Below are positions 39,301 to 51,300 of a stretch of DNA of 64,000 bases, one piece after another. A program made the translations under genes and the position numbers. Positions within the stretch are counted from its first letter, which is position 1; each line of letters begins with the position of its first letter. The notes below the pieces were generated by a model, which saw only the letters and a program-made list of their open reading frames with translations, did not search any database and was not told the origin of the DNA. This DNA is from Tachypleus tridentatus (lineage: Eukaryota > Arthropoda > Merostomata > Xiphosura > Limulidae), in the NCBI RefSeq assembly GCF_004210375.1, contig NC_134830.1:47001094-47065093 (forward strand), written 5' to 3'.

Positions 39301-42300
39301 AACAAACTCAGATTCAAAGTCTTGGTCACTGTACCAAGCCCCACCAGTGATAGAACGATCTGGCTCAAGGTTATACAACATGTACACTTTTTTCTTGGAA
39401 GCCTGAAAACAAATATAATGCTTTATTAAATTAAGCATATGAAAACTATTACATCTTAATAAATTAATACATCATGACAATAATCAATTTAAAAACCTCC
39501 CCCTTCATATTTCAAAGACAAAGCAAAACATTAAAACTTCCTACCAATTATTAGGCCTATGTTATCATTTCAAACTTACAAACTTTCAGATTTTTCAGAA
39601 AGTCCATCATCAGGTATTATAACTTACAAGAGTCTAAATGTGTATATTAATAATACATAGAAAACTTTTGTTCATACTTCACAAGCATAAATTAGCTATT
39701 GAACATATTTCAATGGGTTGATGTCTTACCCTGTTCATTATCTTTCTATAAGTTAATTTCTTTCTTTAAAATTCTGACTGTCATATTAAAATGATGGCAA
39801 AACAGGAATGAACCCCTTAGCAACCCTAACTAATGCACATTAAACTTGTATGCAAAAACTAACTATAGCAATATATGTTTATAAGGACAGATCCAGCCAA
39901 ACCAGGGGTAAATTATGTGCATTTGCACAGGGTACTAGGTTTTTGGGAGCATAATTGTGTTGAATTCTTAGGATTTCAAAAGTGTGAATGGGTGGTAAAT
40001 TCAGCATTTGTACAGGGCACTAAAACATTTCCAGCTGGTCCTATATATAGGAGATTATATTATAATTATAATTATAGGAGATTATAATTTGTTAATTAAG
40101 AGTTTAAAGAAATTAATAACACAATGTTGTAGAATGAAGATGATCAGTTGGTTAAGAATCACATTCAGATGATGAGATTAATATATTGTACATGTGATTC
40201 TATATCTCATACCCCTCTTTACAAGTGAAATATGGTTGCAAAATTTTTGGTATCAGTATTTTGTAGGATACTGGCAAATGCTCAGTCATCAGTTAAATTG
40301 ATGCAAATATTTATGAATAATGTTTGACTGATTTCCAGTTATATTTATCTCATTCCAATTTCTGGTAAGTCATAGTTTCACCACATTTTTATCACTTTGA
40401 AAACTATGGCCTTTTCTTCCACATGCCAATAACCTGGTAAAATATATCCAGATCTAAACATGTTGTAGTCCATTACAATAAAAAACACAATTTTTAAGCA
40501 TGCTCGTGTAATATAACCACAAACTAGAAAAAAACAAAAAACAAATTTTTACATAGATAATAGACAAAACAGTGAGATTACAAACACTGAGCTTACTATA
40601 TATTTTGAACAGATTTTTCTATCTACAACTAAGTTTCAAAAATTGTCTCATACATATATATTTTGTTTTTAAAAAAAACTTTTGTCACAACTATTATAAT
40701 TGTGCCAGTATCTCCCATCAAAAAGTTTTAAATGTTATTACAAGCTAGTTTGTTTCAAGATATTGTTGTGATTTTACTAAATAAATATTTGTTGCTTTTA
40801 ATTTTCAAACTAAACGTGTATTTCCTGCACCATTAATAAAGAAAGAAGACCATGCTTGACCTAATCCTAGAGATAAAAAAAGTTCACATCTCCAACTATA
40901 TATAGTAGATCAGTATCTACAAAATATGTAGTAAACTCACATGTACATTATTCTATCAATAATGCTGCATAAGAAAAATCAGAAATACAAAGCATTTAAA
41001 TAAGATAAATGTGTTGTAACATCCAACAGTCAGTTAGTTATAGTCAGGAGGAAGATTGAATTTGTGTGAATAAAAGCTTGTGCTAAGTTAATCTCAGAAA
41101 CAGTTTTACAACTAACAGAATATTTTTAATGCAGCTAAACATGTTTCCTCTCTGTGTGTATGTGTCTGTCCATCTCTCCCTCTCTCTCTCTCTCTCTGTG
41201 TGTGTGTATCTGTCACACGATACAAGCTATCTAAATGATAATGCTTGCATTAAACACAAACTTCGTGGTCTTAAGCACAAAAAGCTTCACGTCACAAAAA
41301 TAGAACTATAAAATTATTATGAGTTTGAGATTTAAACATTTTTGTAGGCTCTTACTTTCATTCAAGAAAAGAGCTGAAAGTTGTAGTAATCTTAAATCTC
41401 CCTGAAACTTACTCGCTAAACGAGGAAGTGTGACTCGCAAGCAGTATCAATTCACAAACTTATGCTATCAAAACTCACATAAAAGTTTTCTATCTCTGAT
41501 AGCGCACAGGCTACAGATTTTTGTTAACGAATATTTGCCATATCCTGATATTTGTGATTAAGAACATCAGTGATAAAAGACAAGATGGCTTTATATATCT
41601 CTCCAGGACAGGCTCCACATACTGATTAACTACTTAAAAACAATTGTTTAACCTATATTTATTGCAAAATTGCTATCAGATTTAATCTATTTTTTGAGAC
41701 ATTTTGTAGGAGGGCATGCTTCCAGACCTCACAGAATCAGATTTTGATCTCATTAATTAAAAAAACCACAATCTGTGTACATAATTGTGTGTAATTACAT
41801 GAAAATTAGGATTCATAAGAGTTTTGTTTTTGAATTTCGCACAAAGCTACTCGAGGGCTATCTGTGCTAGCCGTCCGTAATTTAGCAATGTAAGACTAGA
41901 GAGAAGGCACCTAGTCATCACCACCAACCGCTGACTCTTGGGCTACTCCTTTACCAACGAATCGTGAGATTGACCGTCACATTATAACGCCCCCACGGCT
42001 GAGAGGGCGAGCATGTTTGGCACGACGGGGATGCGAACCCACGACCCTCAGATTACGAGTCGCATGCCTTATCACGCTTGGCCATGCCGGGCCAGATTCA
42101 TAAGAGACTGCTGATAAAAGAAAGGGTTACTTTAAGTATGAAAGTTCACTGCTACAAAGAATAAACACTTAACATACTAACATGCAAGATATTAAAATGC
42201 ACATAAATGATGTACAGGTACATAGTACATGATAAAACATATAAACTAAATTAAACATTATTCCATCTTTGAATATTTTATCCAAATGATTTGATGGGCT

Positions 42301-45300
42301 ATTTTTCTTTTTTACTAACCCAGAGATGTTACTGAGATATACTAGTAATGAAATCTGATAGATGTGTGTAAGATTTAATTTCACATTTTATATATAACTT
42401 TTTCATTATTCAGAAACAGAACTGACAGATAGAGCACGTATTCTGAACAACACTAGGGTAGGTTTTCAAAAAAAAAAAAAACACACTAAATACATGTAAT
42501 AATCCATAATGACATGAACCTCACAATGATCGAAACGTTGTTCACTCCTCTATTGGTGCTTTCTCTATCCATACCAGCCATTTTCAATTATTTCATACGT
42601 AAATATGTATTCTGAACAACAGTACAGTAGTTCTTGAAACATTACTTACATGTAAAGATATATTCTGAAAAATAGTAGGGTAGTTCTTCAAAAACAAAAG
42701 AAACACTAAATACATGTAATAATCCATAATGACATGATCCTGACGATGATCAAAGAAGGTCAAAACGTTGTTTGCTCCTCTACTGGTACTTTCTCTACCC
42801 ATACCAACCTTTTTTTAAATATACTAAATACATGTAAAGATGTATTCTGAACAACAGTACGGTAGTTCTTCAAAAACAAAAGAAACACTAAATACATGTA
42901 AAGATGTATTCTGAACAACAGTATGGTCATTCTTGCAACACTATTTACTTCTAAAAATGTACTGTGAACAACAGTACAGTAGTTCTTGAAACACTATTTA
43001 CATGTAAAAATGTATTGTGAACAACAGTACAGTAGTTCTTCAAAAACAAAAGAAACACTAAATACATGTAAAGATGTATTCTGAAGAACAGTACGGTAGT
43101 TTTTCAAAAACAAAAGAAACACTAAATCTTATCTGTTTTAAGGCAGCAAAATACTCAAGTAGAAAGTTTGGATAATCATTACTTCACAATTAACATATCA
43201 AGAAATAAAACACATGACTAAATTAAAAACAATTTCTGAAGACCTACTGATACAGATTTAACAGCTTTGATCAGCTTCTTCCCTTCTAGACTTTTCAGAA
43301 CCTTGTTTACTTGGGTGAGAAGTAAATTACTTTTAAACCTGATGTCTCGAATCCAGATTCCTAGTTTAAAAAGAACAGAAAGTGGAGTTCTTAATCCACA
43401 AGTTAAACATCTTTCAAGTTACTAAAAACTCCTACTTTACTCTTGGAAATTATTAACATTTAGTATTAAAGCTTTTTACAACTAAAAAACAATTAACTTT
43501 AAACAATAACCACCTTTATTTCCAGCATCTTCAATAATCTGAAACACGATCTTCTCTTCATTGTCCGCTCCCTTAACTTTCCTGTTAAAAACATCAGAAA
43601 AAGACCCATTGTTGTTGTTGTTGTGTGAGCATAAATTTACACAATGGACACTGTTTATAATAGGGAACTTTACTCCATGTTTAGTCATTGTAAGTCCATA
43701 TATTCACTGCTAATCCACCAGAAAATGTTTGTTTCCTTGAATTTCATATAAATCTACTCGAGGGTTACCTGTAACAGCCATCCTTAATTTTGAAGTAATA
43801 GAATTGAGTGAAAGCAGCTAGTAAATATCATCCACCACCAATTCTTTGGCTATTCTTTACCAGTGAATAAAGGAATTAACAACCACACTGTAATGTCCTC
43901 ACAGCGAAAACTGTTTCAATCCCATGATACAAAGATTGTGAAATGAGAGCCCTAAACACCAGGCAATGCTAGGTCTTCTGTGGTACTTATACACTGCTGG
44001 CCAAAATCTTAAGGCCAATAAACATGAAGAAAAAATATGCATTTTGCATTGTTAGACTCAACCACTTACTTGAGTGGAGCTCTGAAAGATGAAAATAAGA
44101 AAAGGGAAAATAAAAATAAAAACCTTTTTTAGCATTTAATAGGGAAAATGTAAACACTATGAAATTTGCCTAAATACTAGCTGGTCAAAAGTTTAAGATC
44201 ATACTGAAACGAAGCATTAATCAGTAAGCACGTAACGAAATTTAGTCACTTGTGTTCAAGCATTAGCATTGTCAACATCTCCCATAAACATCTCCTGTAT
44301 TACATTGGGTAAAAACATGGCAAAGACTAAAAAGTTGACAGAGTTTGAACGTGGCAGAATTGTCGAGCTGCAAAAGCAAGGTCTCTCTCAACATGCCATC
44401 GCTGGTAAGATTGGGCACAGTAAAACTGCTGTTGCAAATTTCTTAAAAGACCCTGAGGGATACAAATGAGAATTTTATGTGGTCGGCTTAAGAACATTTC
44501 GTCGATGTTGAGCAGGAAGATTCGACGGGTTGTCCGGCAAGACACCAGCCAACTGTTGAACCAGATTAAGGCCCTTACGGATGAGAATGCAGCTGAAGAA
44601 CAATAAAATAGCATCTTCGAGAGAAAGGCTTTAAAAACCGTAAATGTCTTCAAAGGCCACATCTCCTTCCACACCATGAAACAGCTCGGTTAAACCTTGC
44701 TGAGAAGCACCAAACATGGGACACAGAAAAGTGAAAGAAGGTTTTGTTCTCTGATCAGAAAAAGTTTAAACTGGATAGTCCAGATGGCTTCCAACGTTAC
44801 TGGCAAGATAAGGATATCCCACCGGAGACATTTTCTACACAACACAGTGGAGGAGGTTCCATCATGATCTGGGGTGCTTTCTCCTTCCATGGAACAATAG
44901 AGCTTCAGGTTATACAGGGGCATCAAACAGCAGCTGGCTACATTGGCATGTTGGAGAGAGCATCCTCATTGACTGAAGGCCCTCGCTTGTGTGTAAATGA
45001 CTGGATCTTTCAGCAGGACAAAGCTGCAATCCACAATGTTCGAAGAACAAAGGACTTTTTCATGGCGAATAACGTGATTCTTTTGGACCATCCAGTGTGT
45101 TCACCCAAACTGAACCCCATTGAAAATGTTTGGGGGTGGATGGCAAGGGAAATCTATAGAAATGGACGTCAATTCCAAACAGTGCATGATCTTTGTGAAG
45201 TCATCTTCACCACTTGGAATAACATTCCAGCCAGCCTTCTGCAAATACTTATATCGACCATGCCAAAGCAAATATTTGCAGTTATTTGCAATGACAGCCG

Positions 45301-48300
45301 TGCAACTCACTACTGAGACCTCTTGTTGGGCATTTCCTAACCTGTTTAGGACTTCTTTTTGGTGTGGTCTTAAACTTTTGACCAGCTAGTGTTTAGGCAA
45401 TTTCATAATGTTCACATTTTCCCTATTAAATGCTAAAAAAAGTTTTTTATTTTTATTATCCCTTTTCTTATTTTCATCTTTCAAAGCTCTACTCAAATAA
45501 GTGGTTGAGTCTAACAATGCAAAATGCATATTTTTGCTTTATCTTCATTGGCCTCAAGATTTTGGCCACCAGTGTATGTAAATAACATCATAGATGTATT
45601 AAATGTAAAGAGGACAAAGATCTCTGAAAGAAAATTTCATGATACAAAATATTTCTCAATTTAAATAACTTAGAAGTACCATATGTGTGTTTTCATTTGG
45701 TAAATGTGTATTTCATTAAACACTGAAACTATGTCACCTGCAGGTGGTTTGAAAACAACAACCTTTCTGAGCATGCATATGTGATGATTTGTTGCTTTTA
45801 CACAAATTGTTAGGATTAAGATATATCCATTTATTTTATTACTTACTTTAATAAAAAACATTAGGAATATTTATAGCATTTAATATACGCAATTGTTACA
45901 ACTTTAGTTCACACTGAACAGTAAAAGTTATATTTATATGCAAAAACGGCTCATTTGGGTTGAGAAAATATTTTACATAGAAGAGCGAACAACGTTTCGA
46001 CCTTCTTTGGTCATCGAACCTGACCGAAGAAGGTCGAAACGTTGTTCGCTCTTCTACATAAAATATTTTCTCAACCCAAACGAACCGTTTCTGCATATAT
46101 ATTTTTCTACAAGTGGGTTTTCTCAACATCACTAAGTAAAAGTTATATTTGAATATTTCATTAAGAGTAATCAACTTCAATGAGCCACTCAATAAACCTT
46201 CCATACTCTGATCATTTCACATTTATAATACTGAATTATTACTATGATCCATTATCTTCATGGTGGAAAACAGATTAGAAGATGTGAAAATTTATTAAAC
46301 AATAGCTGTTTACTTCACTTTATTGAACACAATGACTTATATGTATACATAAAACAAAAAACATGGATTAATAGAATCTGGTTATAAATTAAAGATATAC
46401 ATAGAAACAAAGCACTCACTGAAACATAATAAATATCAAAAAGATCTGTTAAAAAAACAAAACAAAAAAGTCACATAATTTCCCACACATCACATTAGTA
46501 ATTCATGAGGAATGTTAACTTACTGAGAGCTATCAGAAGTCTTTAGGCGATAAAGCAATTGTTTACCTTGCTTCAGAACTTCTAAACGATCCTAAAAACA
46601 AAAGGATGTGTGAAGCAAGAAGCAATAACAATTTTATTCAACTTACTCAAAAATGTTTTTTATAAGCCACCAATAATGGGTGATCAATTACAATTCAAGG
46701 TAAAGTATGGAAACAGTTTCTACAATAATAAAATTAACAGTAAGGTAATATTACGACAAATACAAGGTATAACTAATCAAATCAAAAGTGTAATAAAAAA
46801 TTTACTCCTGTATTTAAACCATTTAATAAAACTGAAAGCTATAATTTTCCTACATTGAAAATGTATTTTGTCAGGTACTTCTGCTCCCATACAGAGCTAT
46901 TCTTGTTCAGTGCTGCCCTCTATTGGTATAAATATTTTTGCATGCCACAAGCCTTTCACTACCATGCACCCCTCAATTCACATCATTGAACTGATCCTCA
47001 CATGCATATTATCATGCTGAAAACCTCTACAAACAGTAGCTGCACACCAAAATGGCTCACCGACCTAACTATAACTTTGAGTTTAGGCAGAAACATAAGA
47101 ACAGGTTGACAATTGGGAGAAAGGGTGGGAAGTGTGAGAATAAGTACCTATTGGAAATACATTTTCAACATAGTAAAATTAAAACTTCCAACAAGATAAC
47201 TTACTTCCACTTGTACACAGAGCCAGAATCCTACATTGAATATGAGGAGGGACAGGTGTGAGAAAGGAAATAAAAGTATCTTTCAAAAAGATCTGAAGGA
47301 CACCATAACAAGGAAATTTTCTGATAAATTGATTATATGTGGGCAACCACACCACTTCTGTACCAGGTATACTCTTTGCTCAGATGTAGTGTTATGAATT
47401 CAGGCAGAAAACTGTGAAAAGCACACCCCAATGGGAAAGAAAATGATTAGACAGTGATCCTAACCACAATATAATTTAAATCTCCCTGATGAACATAAGG
47501 TGGGTAAAGTAAGGGCTGTGCTCCAAAGTGTAGATCAATTCGAGCATGATGGACTGTACACTGCACATTGGACTGCTGCAAGTGCCAGGGTGTTAACATA
47601 GTAAGAACTTTCATCTGTAGACTATTGTTCTAAAGCCTTCTGCTGATTGACCTATGATACCCAACTTTGGAGATGGCCGTCAGAGAACAGAAACAAATCC
47701 TGATGAGATGGAAGAATTGGTAAACCCAATGACATGGAAAATATGACCAACACAAATGCATATAGTTAAAGAAAGAAAGAAAAAAAAGAGAAAAATTAAG
47801 AGAAGAATCCAAAGGAACCCATCATGAGACCATTGGTTGTGTAGCATTTCCTAAAAAAGGCACAAATGTGCTAAACCCAAAGGGAGAAGTTCTGCCATAG
47901 AAGCCACATACCCCAAAGCATAAGAGCCTCGTTAGCTGCAAGATAGTGAACTGTAATGGTATGGATAATAGAAAATTACATCAAATGAATTTAAGGAGGG
48001 GAAAGAATGGTCTTGATGTAGGGGGTGATTGAAAAGGCAGTCCCTAAGTAGCTGAGATTAAGTAAGTGACAGGAAAAAATTTATCCCCCTAGAAAATCCA
48101 ACCACCCAAGAAACAGATGAGTATGTTATGACCAACCCCATTTGGAAGGAGCTAACCAAAGCCAGACATTAAAGTAGTGGTGTTAGTAAAATCCCCCAAA
48201 AAGCAGAAGTCCAGTAAAACACAGACCACCTGATAAAACGACATACACAACTAAAATACATCCGAAGGGCAAACCATAAAACTGGTATTAAATAACGTGG

Positions 48301-51300
48301 TGAAAAAAACCTAAGATAGCATTAGAGAAATGAAAAATAAATACTTGTACTGTGAAAATGTTCAGTCCTGCATAACGTTAAATAACAGAAGTATCCCCAA
48401 AAATAAATGGGTGGAAAAAAAGAAAAGTGTTTCACTCCAGAAGATCCCAAAAGCCACGTGCGAAAGGAAAGAACTGAATATGACAAATGCTTCAACATGG
48501 AGGGAAGGAGGTGTAAGGTAGACATTTCTTGTAGGAGAATCAATAGTGTAAGACAAAGCTGTAAAACTTGTGGGGGATAAAATGGATAGGATTAACAGAG
48601 ACTGCCTCTCCATACAGGTGTCAGAGATTCTAAGTACATAAAATCAAGGAGAAAATCTGTCTGATATTATGCTAAGGCAGACTTAACCAAAAATGTATTC
48701 TCAAGATGGCTGATATTAGCACTTTAATTAAAGTACAGAACAACGTTTAGAGCTTCTTAGGTTATCTTCAGGTTTCTCGTCATCACAAGAAATTGAACCA
48801 AAGCTTCTGAAAGGTGAGACATGCAAGTACCCTCTCCCATAAAAAAAAAGAAAAAATGCTCATCATGAAATACTCTCTGGAGAAGAAAGAAATAATTACA
48901 CTTTGAAATGTGTCTAGAAAAGGCTGAAACCCATAATCAGTTACAGGAAAACTAATAAAATCTATATCATTCTAAACAGGTTTGGCAGTTGTCGAAGAAG
49001 GTAGGGCAGGGATACTGACAAACTCAATTGTAAGCATAAATTATAAAGAATTATGGAAATAGTCAATATAATTTAGAATGAAGTAAGTTTGTAGTGAAAT
49101 AAGCATATGTAAAAGATGTTATGTGTTGCACTTCAACTTGAAGAAAAAATATTTAACTTGATTACCAAATTACTTGCAAGATGAACTACAGGTAAAGTGA
49201 AAATAACAGATATCCATTAAACTTAAACTATGTAGGACAAAATACAGAATTAAGCTCAAATTTAAAAACATTAACTTAACAATAATGTGTATAATACAGG
49301 GAGAAGTTTATGCAGACACCACCACCAGGAGTCCACACAAAAAAAGATTAATAAAAAGAACTATAAAAGACAAATAATAAAGAAAATGAAACACATATTA
49401 TGCTGTAAAAATTAAATTTGTATTTACAATAACACATGAGATGTGATGTTTTGAAGTAAATAAATACAGTTAAACAAATTTATGATATACCAGTAAAATG
49501 GATTAAAGAAAATTCTAAAATATCAGACCCATGTCAAGATTAACATAATGTTACAAGACAAAGTTTTCAACTAAGCCCTGAACTACGAGCACTGACCAAA
49601 CTAAACTTATGTTATTGAATCTAACAGCAGATAGAATCAACATCAAAAGTATTCAAAAACCCTAACACATGAAACACATTATCTTTCCAAAGTCAGTGGA
49701 CCACATTTTAAAATGTATGGGCCCTCAAACTCAAGTCAAGGCCCAATAAAGGTCACCTCGTCAGATGATCACTCACCTAGTGAAGTAAAATAAATAATTT
49801 CCTGGTCAAGGACCACCACCTGAAACCTGTGAAAATGTACTGAAAGAAGAAATAATTTCTAAAGTGGGAACTGAGTATTCAGAAATTAAAATGCAAAAAT
49901 TAATAATCAAACACAACCATGTTGGCAAAATAAAATAAAAATCAGAAAAAAAATTGAAATGAAGTATTGTATTTCATAACTGCATAGAAATATCAAATAA
50001 TTCCATTTCAGAATAAGTTATAAATATCACCGTTGTGTAATAGTTGTAAACTTGAGACAATCTGATTTAAAAATATGAAAAAAAAAATCCTGTAGAGAAC
50101 AGGAACTAAATGCCAGAACAGAACACACACACTACCAAAGGAGAAGTTACAGTTAGGTTGAATAGCAAAGGGGTAGTCACATGGGTGCATGGCACTACTA
50201 TTGGTGGGGGTTTGTTGCATGATAACTTGCATGCAAAAATTAGTTGAACCATGTGAATCAAGAGGTGTGTTGAGTGAAAGGCTTATGGCATGCAAAATTG
50301 TTTTTGCAACTAGAGGACAGTTGAACAGGAATAGCTATATACATGAAGAGAAGTAAAGCACCTTGTTGGAGTAATACTTACTAGCACAAAGATATTTCAG
50401 AAAAATAAAAGGTATCATAATAGTTATTTACATAATAATAAGAATTTCTCCTCCTGCTAAACACATTGTTAAAACATGTCATTCAATACACAGGTACCAA
50501 ACAGTAAAATTAAATTAACCTAATATTTAAAGTGAATTGAATATTCGAGGATCATTAGAAATTGTGATGTAAATTAAATAGTTCTTGTTAGGTAGTGATA
50601 ATGTAAATGTTTGGAAAGAAATACTGACATCTTATGCACAACACTGATATCACCCTCGTATGTTACATGTTCAACCTTTTTCTTATAAAACCACCCACTT
50701 GTCACACAGGGTTTTACTGTTGATAAAGGGAGAATAGAGCTACCAAAAATATGTAGTTTTTTTATTTCAGCCACCAGCCAAATAAAATTTTACTGTGCAT
50801 TTTAAATGTTGATGCTGTTTTTAATTTTGAAGTATTATTTAAGTTTAAATTTTAACGAGGTAAATCAAACTGATCACAGTTTTTGTATAATTTACAAAGA
50901 GCAATACAAAATAGATACCCTTAAACTAAAGAATTTCCACACTACTTCATAAAAAATCATCAATTTATGAAACCTATTACTGGAGATATTGTAATGGCAA
51001 CATTCTTTAGAAGTTCAAAATTAAAATGGAAAGGTAAATAAAACACAACCTTACATATTTTATAGAAGACATTATTATGACAAGCACATAATGAATTGTT
51101 TCACATAGCTAGGATGAAAGCAAATCAAGACAATGACATGTTAACAGATAAAACTACACCCAGGCTTACTTTACAACAATCACTGTATCATAATAGAATG
51201 TACATAGAGTGCTAACTTGAGACAGCAACCGGTTCAGCCCATGTGCCCTTTCTTTAACAGTGGTGCCTGGTATTTCAGCTTGCATAAGCTTATCTGTAAT

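Larger units (their letters stand above)
42420..43135. repeat. Complex tandem array (53/64-bp units) with embedded Penelope-like tails
   Basis: Units share AAAGATGTATTCTGAACAAC then AGTACGGTAGTTCTT. Some continue CAAAAACAAAAGAAACAC (about 64 bp) and others GAAACAC (about 53 bp). About ten units are visible. Two PLE tails (42519-42590 and 42733-42813) follow an 'aataatccataatgacatga' lead inside the array. It is in POLR3F intron 5, about 110 bp downstream of exon 5 in gene orientation. Confidence 0.85.

Noticed and set aside
41129-41311. 60-codon ORF with SLSLSLSV
   Set aside because: Translation of the CT/GT microsatellite.
44327-44677. 116-codon minus-strand ORF inside the Tc1 element
   Set aside because: Shadow of the transposase frame on the other strand.
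45101-45389. Overlapping ORFs on both strands at the Tc1 3' end
   Set aside because: Shadows of the DDE domain frame ending at 45316.
45896-46204. ORFs on both strands over the palindrome
   Set aside because: The similar translations on both strands come from the inverted-repeat symmetry, not from a coding gene.
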